DNA of 64,000 nucleotides from Diphasiastrum complanatum (Eukaryota > Streptophyta > Lycopodiopsida > Lycopodiales > Lycopodiaceae), in NCBI GenBank assembly GCA_029204225.1, contig CM055093.1:1595155-1659154 (forward strand). Direction: 5' to 3'. Shown piece by piece: positions 37,810-48,174 of this stretch. Under the pieces are notes generated by a model. It was not told where the DNA came from and made no database searches. It saw only the letters and a program-made list of their open reading frames with translations. The position numbers and the translations under genes were made by a program. The first letter of the stretch is position 1, and each line of letters begins with the position of its first letter.

Positions 37810-38607
37810 TAAAGGTTGAAATGAGCTAAATCCTTGGTTTTCATTCAATTTGATCACAATTTTTTATCTAAATCTTGTGTAGATTGGATCTTAGCATCTA
37901 GTATTGATTCTAGAACTCAAAGTGAGTCAAATACATTGGAGATTGGTGTTGTGTGACTTCATTTGCAGGTGTTTAGGTGTCTAAGACCAGAGGCAAAGTT
38001 GAATTCAATTCACATTACCAAGATAGCAAGTTTTGCTTGCTCCAAGCATTGATTTCTAAGCGAGTTTTGGAGGTGATTTCATAGAGGAGGCTTTCTAGCA
38101 TTCAATGAGAGGGAAGATCAGAGTTTTGGGGACTCTTCAAGGCTGTTCTAAGGTGTAGTAGGCACCTCCTAAAGTGATTTAGGTTCAGTCCAACCATTGC
38201 TTGACTTATGCACCAAATTAGATCAATTTTTCATCAATTTTGATCATTTTTTGCTTGTGATTGGATAGTAGATTGTGTTGCATCCTCATTAAGTTCCATT
38301 TAGATATTTTACAAGTGATTTTGGAAGTATATTAGGTTGCTGAAATTCACTCTTGATCAGATCATTTGGAAGCTTTAATGTTCTTTATAGAAAGAGGGGC
38401 AATTCTACTAGTATTGTCTACTTCAATCAAGCAAGTGCATTGTTTCTAGTATTCTATGATTTGATTTTGTTAGAGATCATTCTTAGATCTTTATAGTAAG
38501 TCTATTACTGATCTTTAAAGGTCCCTAAGAAGTGGGATAAGGTAGACCTTCAATCAAATCAATAGAAGTAACCTTCATTTGTGTCAAGTCCTTGATTAGG
38601 AGACTAG
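37810..38607 (+). other. F1 e1 5' leader
   Basis: About 0.8 kb of non-coding sequence between the PBS and the gag ATG. It is colinear with and nearly identical to 51,341-52,138 in e2. No frame stands out. Confidence 0.85.
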
Positions 38608-41600
38608 ATGGCATCTATAAATGCATATCTTTTGGATACTAATGAAAGGCTCAACAAAACTAACTATTCCATATGGAAAGTTAGAATGGAATCTATCATG
38701 ATCATGCAAGATCTGATGGAAATTGTAAATGGTAAGGAGGGTGAACCTATTTATCCTCAAGAAAAAGCCAAATAAATCAAGAGGTGCAATGTTGCACTAC
38801 ATTGCATAAAAATGAATGTTGCAAATGAACTCTTAAGAGAGGTAGGAGATTGCACTTCAGCCCAAGATGCTTGGGAGACTTTGCAAAAGGTCTATGAATC
38901 CAAGAACCAAACTAGAATGTTATCTTTGAAGAATCAAATCTATAGAAGCTATCAAAAGAAAGGAGAGAGTGCACATACTTTTGTCCTAAGAGTAAAGGAA
39001 TTGAACAAAGAGCTAGCCTTTATAGGTGATCCTATCAAGGATGAAGAGCTTGTTCAACTTATATTGAATGGACTAAGCTTTGAATTTGACAATTTGGTTC
39101 AGGGATATGCAATTATGGGTAAGCTACCCATACTTGAAGAACTCCAAGGCACACTCATGGCCGAGGAATCAAGAAGGAGCCAAATGCAAGAGAGGATGGA
39201 TAGGCTTTCCATCCAAGGTGGAGATGACCAAGCTCTCTTCACCAAAGGAAAAGGATCAACATTCAAGAAGTCTACAAAGCTTGAGGATCAAGAAGGACCC
39301 CCAAAGGCATCTCCATCAACCACCAAAGTCAAGAAGGACAAATCAAAGGTGAAGTGCTACTATTGTAGCAAGATGGGGCATTATGCCTCGGAATGCTTCA
39401 AGAGGAAGCAAGATCAAAGCCAAGCCAACATGAGCAAAGAGGAGGAGGAGGAGAGTTCACATGAGGACTCTCTCATGATGTCCATATTTTCTTCAACAAG
39501 CTTCAAAGGAGAAGATCCTTGGTGGATTGACTCGGGTGCTAGTTCACACATGACTAGTAAAAGGGAGTTTTTCTCTTCTCTCTTATCTTATGATGGACCT
39601 ATAAAGTCTATCTATACAGCAAATGATGAAGCTTGTAAGATTGAAGGAGTTGGTAGCATTCCCCTTTGCTTAGGATCTTCCAAAAAGATCAACATAGAAG
39701 GTGTTTTGTACATTCCTACAATAACAAAGAATCTACTAAGTGTTGGCCAAATGGTAGACAATGGTTTCAATGTTGACTTTGCTTCAAATGAATGTTTCAT
39801 CAAGAAGAAGGGTAAGATAGTGGCTAAGGGCACTAGACTTGGCAAACTTTATAAGCTGGATGCATTTGTGGATACTAATGTTGTCATGTTGGCCGAGAAG
39901 AGCAAGATATCTACCTTTACTTTATGGCACAAAAGACTTGGACATGTCAACTCGGGTTCCATGGAGGCTATGATCAAGGAGGAGTATGCTTTAGGCCCAC
40001 CAAGGTCTATTGGGAAGGAAGACAAGGTTTGTGAAGCTTGTGCCTTATCCAAGGCACATAAGAAGGTGTTTCCTAACTCCATCACAAAGTCATCTCATCC
40101 TCTTGAACTCATACACTCGGATGTGCACATTGCTAGCACCAAATCTAATGGAGGTTCATCCATGTTTTTAACCTTCATTGATGACTACTCAAGATATTGT
40201 TGGGTGTTCTTACTTTCCTTCAAGTATCAAGTATTTGATACTTTTGTAAAGTTCAAGTTGTTTGTGGAAAAGCATCATAATCATAGCATCAAGATTCTTA
40301 GAAGTGACAATGGTGGAGAATTCATCTCCAATGAGTTCAAGGCCTTTTGTGAGGAGGAAGGGATCAAGAAAGAGACTTCTTGTCCTTACACTCTTCAACA
40401 AAATGGAGTTGCTGAAAGAAGGAATAGAACATTATGTGAATGTTCTAAGGCTTTAAGATTAGATGCTTGTCTGCCCAAATCCTTTTGGGGTGAGTCTCTT
40501 GTATGTGCAAACTACTTGATGAATAGGGTGTCTTGCAAAGCAATTGAAGGCAAAACTCCTTATGAGATGTTGTATGGAAAGAAACCCAATCTTAATCACT
40601 TGAAAGTTTTTGGGTGTATATGTTATGTGCATGTGCCATTGGAAACAAGAACCAAGGAGGATCCATCTTCCACAAGAGGGATCATGCTTGGATATGCAAG
40701 CTCAAGCAAGGGCTACAAAGTGTATCTCCCATCCTTGAACAAATTTGTTGTTTCAAGGGATGTCATCTTTGATGAACATCATATGCATATGCTTGAAGAA
40801 GGCTCAAGTGCTCCAACAATCAAGAAGAAGATGGCCGAGGAGCAAGATCTTGGTTTGAGGAGGAGCTCATGGAGGAGCAAGCACCAAACCCACCTATCAC
40901 ACCAAGGAGATCTTCAAGGGCAAAAGTGGAGCCATCAAGGCTCACATATCAAGGCAAAGGACAGCAAGTTGAGGGTATCTCATCCACTTCTTATGCTTTA
41001 TCTAGTTTTGAAGAACCGTCTAATGTTGAAGATGCATTGAACTCCAAAGAATGGTATAAAGCTATGTTGGATGAGTATGATGCCTTGATTGAGAATGAAA
41101 CTTGGTTGCTTGTTGATAGACCTCAAAGGAATGTAATAGGATGCAAGTGGGTCTTCAAGCTTAAGTTGAATGCAAATGGGAGTGTTAACAAACATAAAGC
41201 AAGATTAGTTGCAAAAGGTTATGCTCAAGAGAGAGGGATAGACTATGAGAAAACTTTTGCACCCGTGGCCAAGATGGTCACAATAAGGCTAATCATTGCA
41301 CTTGCACCACATTTTGGATGGATTCTATGTCAAATGGATGTCTCTAATGCTTTCTTGAATGGTTTTTTGGAAGAGGATATCTATATGGAGCAGCCACAAG
41401 GGTTCATCAAGCATGGAATGGAGAACAAAGTATGCCATCTCCAAAGAAGCATCTATGGCTTGAAGCAAGCCTCGAGATCTTGGAATTCAAGACTACATTG
41501 CTATCTTATTTCACTTTCTTTTGTTCAAAGTGAATATGATCCCACTCTTTACATTAAGTTTGATGATGTTGGTATTGTACCTTTACTCATTTATGTAGAT

Positions 41601-42557
41601 GACATCATCATTAGTGGAAATAGTGTTGATGGTATTGAAAAAATCAAGATAGATCTATCCTTAGAGTTCAAGATGGTAGATCTAGGGTGTCTTCACTTCA
41701 TCTTAGGCATAGAAGTACTTAGAGGGTCTGATTTTATCTTTATAAGTCAAGTAAACTATGCTCAAAGTCTTTTGAAGAAGTTTAAGATGGAAGTATGCAA
41801 AAGTGTTGACACACCAATGGAGCAAGATGTAAAAGTGCCAAATGAAGATGATGAAAGATCCTTCATGGACATCACTTTGTTTAGGCAACTTATAGGTTCC
41901 TTAATGTGGATCACTATAACTAGACCAGATCTTAGCTTTAGTGTATGTAGGTTGAGCCAATCCATGCAAAAGCCATTGAATATCCATTGGAAAAAGGCTA
42001 AGAGGATTCTAAGATACATCTCGGGTACATTGGATTTTGGGATTCTATATAGAGGAGATGTGATTAACCTTCATGCATTTAGTGATTCAGATTTTGCAGG
42101 GGACAAGAGGGATAGGAAATCAACAAGTGCCTATTCAACTTTCATAGGAGAAGGTGTGGTTTCATGGCTTTCAAAAAAGCAAGAAACTATATCTCTATCT
42201 TCAACCGAGGCCGAGTACAAAGCTTTGACAACCACTACAAAGGAGGTACTTTGGATCAAGAGATTATTGGTGGAACTAAAGATCATGGATTCAGAGGAGG
42301 CACCAATCATCTACAATGACAATATATCAGCCCAACACCTTGCATCTAACCCAATCTTCCATGCAAGATCTAAGCACATTGAGATAGGCCATCACTTTGT
42401 GAGAGAAATGGTGCAAGCTAAGGAGATTGCTTTGGAGCATGTTCCAAGCAATGAATGTGTAGCTGATCTACTTACTAAACCACTTCAAAAGACACCTTTT
42501 ATGAAGTTCAAATCATCACTTGGAGTGATTAGTAAAGCAATGATTGAACCAAGCTAG
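38608..42557 (+). pseudogene. Copia F1 gag-pol polyprotein, two inactivating changes (e1)
   Basis: The start at 38,608 (MASINAYLLDTNERLNKTNY) is shared with e2. About 1316 codons in the repaired sense: Gag, zinc knuckle CYYCSKMGHYASEC (residue 250), protease IDSGAS (Asp 308), integrase HKRLGH and CEAC, then core Asp 505, Asp 567 and Glu 603 with the last two 36 apart. RT has YVDD at 41,592-41,603, and RNase H has SDSDFAGD and EAEYKAL. Two lesions are visible against e2. The Tyr 56 codon is TAA (38,773-38,775). A missing T at about 40,854 splits integrase tail from RT. The active-site residues themselves are intact, so it decayed recently. Confidence 0.93.
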
Positions 42558-42562
42558 ATAGT

Positions 42563-42571
42563 GAGGAGGAG
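42563..42571 (+). promoter_or_regulatory. polypurine tract of F1 e1
   Basis: GAGGAGGAG lies directly upstream of the 3' LTR, with the stop codon 14 nt before the LTR. It is identical in e2. Confidence 0.88.
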
Positions 42572-43245
42572 TGTTAAAAATTCACAATTCTAGCTTGACT
42601 AGTTTTGGTGATATGACTTGTAAATAGTTAGATGGTCATGATGTGGCTTGCCAAATATCATAAGGATTCCATTCATAAGGATGTTCTCAAGTAGACCTAA
42701 GTGTTATAATCTTTGGAATGAGTCCAAATTATGCTTAGATACAAGGGAGAAAAAATAGGAGCTATTTTTGGTAATTTTTGCATTGTTGAGGGATCTCCAA
42801 GATTCCAACCCTAACTTGGTAGGGATGAAAGATCCACCAAAATTAGCATTAGGGATAGGTTTAGGGCTACTCATACCTGCCCAAAACCGTGATGGATCAT
42901 GTATATATAGGTGATGATATCTCACCAAAATCAATCAAGCAATTTCATATTTTTTCTCTCATAATGGTGCAATTGCTCTCTATGTTCATAATTGTTTGAG
43001 TACTTGTGATTACTAATGATTATAGGATTGAATGTAGGTCTGGTGTACAGTACTCAGAATGTGGGAGGCCGTACTTTCACACGTGTGAAGCCTTCTTCAA
43101 GGATTTGGGCCATTTAGTGAGGTTCAAGCATAGGTTTTTGATGGATTTTGATGGTTCAACTTGTGCTAATCTTATGGAATCATAATCTATTGTTTTCCTC
43201 ATCATTTCAAGTGTTTTAGGATCCTTATTTGCTGTAATTTTTACA
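42572..43245 (+). repeat. Copia F1 e1, 3' LTR
   Basis: 674 bp, TG...CA. It lacks the bases around the upstream CACGTG (GCTTGCCAAAT instead of GCTTGTCACACGTGCCAAAT) and has scattered substitutions against the 5' LTR. Confidence 0.95.
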
Positions 43246-43250
43246 AATTA
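43246..43250. repeat. target-site duplication AATTA, right
   Basis: Matches 36,693-36,697. F4 leader continues from here. Confidence 0.75.
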
Positions 43251-44396
43251 TAATCTTGATCAATTCCAATTTCACACATTTTATGTTGGATTTGGCCGAC
43301 TTTTGGATCATTGGAAAAGCCTAAGTGGTGGCTATTAGATTACATTTCAAGTTTTTGGCATTTGCATGTAGATTTTGTCAAAACCATAATTTTGATTGGA
43401 TCTCTAGATAGTGAGGTTATTGAACTTCATTTGAGTGTGTTTCAATCTTAGGAAGTGGCAAGAGTCCTTATACTGAGGATAGATCATAGGTTGATCAAGA
43501 TTTTACTATTCTATGTGTTGATTTGCTTGGTATAAGTGCTAGAAGAGAATTGAGTAGTTTCATATCTTTGTGATTTTCTTTTGAAAATATTATTTGTTGT
43601 TCAAAGGAGTGCTTTGTGAATTGAAACAAGTTGAAAGAGAGGATCAGGTCATTGCTACATGGCTACATCAAGTGGAGTCATGTTGGAAGCCAATGATAGG
43701 CTTACCTCAAATAACTATTCATTGTGGAAATGAGGATGTAATAACTTCTTGAGATGAGTGATGTTTTGGATATTGTTGTAGGTTTGGAAGAGAGGCGAGC
43801 AACACAACAAGATCAAATGAGGTATGACAAGAGGGCCAAAAGGACTCTATACATGATAAAGATTAATTGTTACCAATGAGCTTCTCAAGGAAGTTGGTAA
43901 GAGTACTTCATCAAAGGATGCTTGGGATTCATTGAAGAAGCTTTATGAATCCAAGTCTATTTCTACAGTGTTGACTCTAAGAAGGCAAATCTTTTCTTGT
44001 TTGAAAAATAATGAAGAAAGTCCAAATACTTTTATTTTGAGAGTGAAAGCATTGCATGATGAGTTGGCTTGTATTGATGAGAGCATTAAGGAACGAGAGC
44101 TTGTTCAAGTTATTCTTAATTGTTGGATGTTCATGCTAACATTGTTCAATGTCTTGCTATTCAAAAGACTTTGCCAACTTTGATTGATCTTCAAGAGATC
44201 TTGATCAATGAAGAATATAGGCTTCAAGCAAGAGGTGGATCTTCATCAACATCTCAAGTTGGAGAGGAGGCTATGTTCATCAAGGGAAAATTCAAGGGAA
44301 AAAGCAAAAGTGAGTGGTCTAAAGGGCAAATCAAGTGGATGCTTCTTCAAATGGCAAAAAGAAGGACAGATCAACGCTCATGTCCTTCTATTGTGG

Positions 44397-44497
44397 CAGT
44401 TTGAAGGGAAAAAAACTAATTCCTAGCAGATTTCCAAAAACATAAAAAAAATCGTCAAGAAACACCAAAAACTCATCAAAACCTTAAAAATACAGAA
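44397..44497 (+). repeat. 101-bp patch of gypsy leader inside Copia gag
   Basis: CAGTTTGAAGGG, then TTCCTAGCAGATTTCCA and AAACATAAAAAAAA, match the gypsy copy A leader at 729-831 in the same order. The patch replaces the F2-type zinc-knuckle coding region. The flanking Copia reading resumes at TGCTACAAGAAGAAGAG. Confidence 0.75.
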
Positions 44498-46385
44498 AGT
44501 GAGTGCTACAAGAAGAAGAGAGATCAAGGAGACAAGCAAGGTAATCTTACTCTTGATGAGGATGGTTTGGATGTTCAAGATGCAAATGATTATGCTTTTG
44601 TGATGTCTTCATGTATGCTTTCTAATGATGGAGATCTAGATCCATGGTGGATTAATAGCGGAGCAAGTTCACACATGATTTTTCACAAAGAGTACTTCAC
44701 TTATTTGTTGGCATATGGAGATGACAAGGGGGTGATCTACACGCCCAATGATGGTGAGTGTACAATCAAAGGGATTGGCACAATTTCTATTTCTCTCTCT
44801 ATAAATAGGAATGTTCATTTGGAGGATGTTTTGTTCATTCCATCTATTACCAAGAATTTGCTTAGTGTGAGTCAATTTCTTAGTAAAGGCCTCAAAGTTG
44901 AGTTTTATGGAGATGCTTGTATGATCAAAAGGAAGGATATCTTGATTGCAAAAGGTAAAAGGCAAGGGAAGTTGTTCAACTAGATGCTTGTGTTATTGCT
45001 AACCAAGTTGGATGTGTTGCAACAGAGCAAATATCTATTCAAGAGGTTTGGCATAAAAGGATGGGACACTTCAACTTCAAGTCATTGGAGGTAATGGCTA
45101 GAAAGCAAGTTGTGATAGGTCTTCCAAGTTCCTTAAAAGTATCAATCATATTTGTGAGTCTTGTGCTTTGTCAAAATCACATAGACAGTCTTCCAAAAGT
45201 ATCTTCAAGCATCATTGATGATGATGTGGATGGATCTAACATTCTTGATGTTGATGTAAAGAATCCTACTTTATATAGTGATGATGATGGACCTTCATCA
45301 AGTCAAAAGCCAAGGAGAACATCAAGGGAAAGACAAATGCCTTCAAGACTCACATACGATGAAAAGGGTAAGAAAGTAGTTTCTGGAAATTGTATTGCTT
45401 TCCTAATCTCTTTTGATGAACCTACAAATGCAGATGAATCAAGGAAAGAAGAGGAGTGGATCCAAGCAATGGATTTTGAGTATCAAGCTCTTATGAAGAA
45501 TGGAACATGGAGATTGGTGGAGTTACCTATGGACAAGAAAGCTATTGGATGCAAATGGATATTCAAAGTGAAGACAAACCAAGATGGATCTATCAACAAG
45601 TACAAGGCAAGGTTAGTGGCAAAAGGATATGCTCAAGAACAAGGGATTGACTATGATGAGACCTTTGCACCCATGGCAAAGATGGTAAGCATTCGAGTCA
45701 TCATTTCACTTGCTACACTTTATGGATGGGATCTATGGCAATTGGACATTACAAATGCATTCTTGAATGGTGATCTTGAGGAGGAAGTGTACATCATAGC
45801 AACCCGAGAGCAACATTTCATCTACAAAGCCAAATCATGTGTGTCTACTACAAAAGGGTTTGTATGGCCTTAAGCAAGCACCAAGGAGTTGGTATGCTAA
45901 GCTTAACACTTTTTTACTCTCTCAAGGCATTGTAATGAGTGAGTATGATTATTCACTTTATTATAGGTTTGTTGGAAATGATGTTACCATCTTGCTAATC
46001 TATGTGGATGATATCATCTTGAGTGGTGGAAGCAATCAAGATGTGGAGGATATCAAGAGTGCTCTTAAGAAGGAATTTGAGGTGCATGATCTTGGTAATT
46101 TGCATTACATTTTAGGAATAGAAGTGATTAGATCTTCTCAATCTACTTTCAGTAGTCAAGAGAAGTATGCTAATTCTATTCTAAAAAGATTTCATATGGT
46201 AGATACGAAAGCTTGTAATACACCAACCGAATTTCATGTAAAGCTAACTATAAGAGGTAGTGAAAGATCCTTCAAGGACATTACTCTCTATAGGAAGCTA
46301 GTTGGTTCACTCATCTATCTAACCATTACTAGACCAGATCTAAGCTATTGTGTTGGAAGATTGAGTCAATTCATGCAAGATCCTA

Positions 46386-47035
46386 GTGGACAATATCAAC
46401 CTTTCACACAAGGTACAATCACATTTGATGAATGAAGACTATATTAAAATATGTATGAATGTACAAAAAGATAGATGTACGTAAATCTACTTTAGTGGTG
46501 TAGAAGTCTAGAAGAAAAACAGTTTGAGGACTAAGCATAAAGGTGTTAGACATTTGCATAAAAGCATCCGAGCATTCTCTAGTGTTTTGTTTGCCTTTTG
46601 TGTTCCATCTGTCTACAATACCTATGCTTGATTATATAGTTGTTGTGCTTATTTAATCAAGCTTAATTAGTCAGTCTTAGATACAACTAAGTGTCCTTAA
46701 AAGTAGCTTAGAAGAACCATTAAGCTGAGCATACAAGGAAGTGGGCGTCAAAGTACATAATGTCACTTTACAATGAAAATGTTTGAATATGCAGATAAAA
46801 TAAGGGCAACCCCTAAAATTTTTTACTTGGGTAGCGCAAGAGCTCCATTTTGAGTGGTATTACAAAAATGTCAAAAAATGCCTATCGACAGTTGACATTT
46901 TAGGTGACTGGACAAAGTCGGGATTTGTCGATTGATGTCTTTTGATATTTCTTGCAACTATGTATATTTAAGATTTATGCTTGTCGGCATTTTTGTTGAC
47001 CTATGCCAAACTCCATGTATTTATGTAGAGAAAAT
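46386..47035. other. no gene recognised, between F4 and an F1 LTR remnant
   Basis: Unrelated to the F4 3' end. No frame is supported. A few near-palindromic words occur (TTAATCAAGCTTAATTAG at about 46,653). Confidence 0.45.
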
Positions 47036-47518
47036 TGTTAAAAATTCACAATTTTAGCTTGACTAGGTTTGGTCATATGACTTGCATATAGCTAGATGGT
47101 CATGATGTGGCTTGTTACACGAGCCAATTAGCATAGGATTCCATTCATAAGGATGTTTTTAAGTTGACCTAACTGACAAAACCTTTGGAATGAGTCCAAA
47201 TCATGCTTAGATACAAGAGAGAAAAAAATAGGAGCTATTTTTGGTGATTTCTACATTGTTGAGGGATCTCCAAGATTCTAACCCTAACTTAATAGGGATG
47301 AAAGATCCACAAAAATTAGAATTAGGGATAGGTTTAGGGCTTCTCATACCTGCTCAAACTTGTGATGGATCATGTACATATAGGTGATGATCTCTCACCA
47401 AAATCAATCAAGCAAATTCATGATTTTCCTCTCATATTGGTGCAATTGCTCTCTATGTTCATAATTCTTTGAGTTCTTGTGGTTCCTAATCATCATAGGA
47501 TTGAATGTGGGTCTGGTG
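47036..47518 (+). repeat. older truncated F1-type LTR
   Basis: It starts TGTTAAAAATTCACAATTTT and follows the F1 LTR through the promoter region to GTCTGGTG, with many more substitutions than the other F1 LTRs. It breaks where the F3 LTR begins at 47,521, so the rest lies on the far side of F3 or is lost. Confidence 0.85.
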
Positions 47519-47520
47519 GA

Positions 47521-48174
47521 TGTGAAGGATTTCAGATCATTCAAGATCCAATCCATGTCCCAAATCTTTGCTTACAATAAGGAGCAAACCAACAATCTTG
47601 CCAACGTAGAAAAATCAGCATCCACATACAAAATGAGATGCAAACTCTAAGAGATATTGATCAAACATGAACCAAAACATAAAATATGTTTGTTTTCCAT
47701 ACAATTATAGTACCCTACTATATTTCACACGTGTGGAACCGAAAATAGCAATAAATGATCATTCTACACATAGAATTGCAAGATAACACCAAGATAGTGC
47801 ACCAATGAGTAGTAGAACCCAAAGAGAACCATGTATAATGATGAAATGAGAGATAGAAGAGAGAAGATGTGTCTCTCCACGAGTTACATCCTTTTATAGA
47901 GTTTCCAAACCCTATTTGGCCATTTGGCTTTCCCTCCAAAATGTAAACCCTACTATTTTTGGGTCTAGATTCAATGTACCCAAAGTTCAAATTTGAATCT
48001 CTCTCAAACTCGACTACCAACTTTTCCACACTTTCCAAAAGTGTTTATTGAATGTATTTTAAACTAATATAACTTCAAAAAGTTTATTTCTAAGTCTAAA
48101 ATGAGTTTTGGCCTCTTATTGACAATTTACCAAAATGTGACTAAACTAGATTAAACTAGTTGAAATCTCTCACA
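47521..48174 (-). repeat. Copia F3, 3' LTR (minus strand)
   Basis: 654 bp, almost the F2 length (653). On the minus strand it starts TGTGAGAGATTTC directly after GAAGAGGGAG, as F2 does, and ends GATCTGAAATCCTTCACA against the F2 end GATCTGAGTTTTTCACA. TCTATAAAAG at 47,900-47,891 is a TATA box, and CACACGTGTG lies at 47,735-47,726. Overall sequence has diverged strongly from F2. Confidence 0.85.

Larger units (their letters stand above)
36698..43245. mobile_element. composite insertion: minus-strand TRIM joined to Copia F1 e1
   Basis: The left end is the exact terminus of a TRIM LTR (TGTGAAAAG) and the right end the exact terminus of the F1 3' LTR (TTTTTACA), flanked by AATTA on both sides. 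Neither component has its own target-site duplication: the base pairs left of the F1 5' LTR are AGGAG, those right of its 3' LTR AATTA. This suggests the two elements entered as one DNA molecule. Alternatives are a TRIM insertion followed by a rearrangement that happened to respect both termini. Confidence 0.6.
43246..46385 (+). pseudogene. Copia F4 relic, integrase core deleted, 3' end lost
   Basis: Leader to 43,658, then a start at 43,659 matching F2 Gag (MATSSGVMLEANDRLTSNNY). Stops and shifts follow at once. Gag runs to about 44,396, where a foreign 101-bp patch replaces the zinc knuckle. The protease reads WWINSGASSHM, so the catalytic Asp is Asn. HKRMGHFN of integrase is present, but the sequence jumps near 45,190 past the whole D,D-35-E core to the linker (SSSQKPRRTSRERQMPSRLTY). 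RT is well preserved (KWIFKVKTNQDGSINK, QLDITNAFLNGDLEEEVY, YGLKQAPRSWYAKL, YVDDIILSGGSN) with one frameshift near 45,850. It stops after LSQFMQDPS; RNase H and the 3' LTR are missing. Confidence 0.9.

Noticed and set aside
38812-41040. F1 e1 as a 742-aa protein with its own start at 38,812
   Set aside because: e2 shows the real start at 38,608. The later Met follows a nonsense codon, and the C-terminal part past about 40,854 is a frameshift product.
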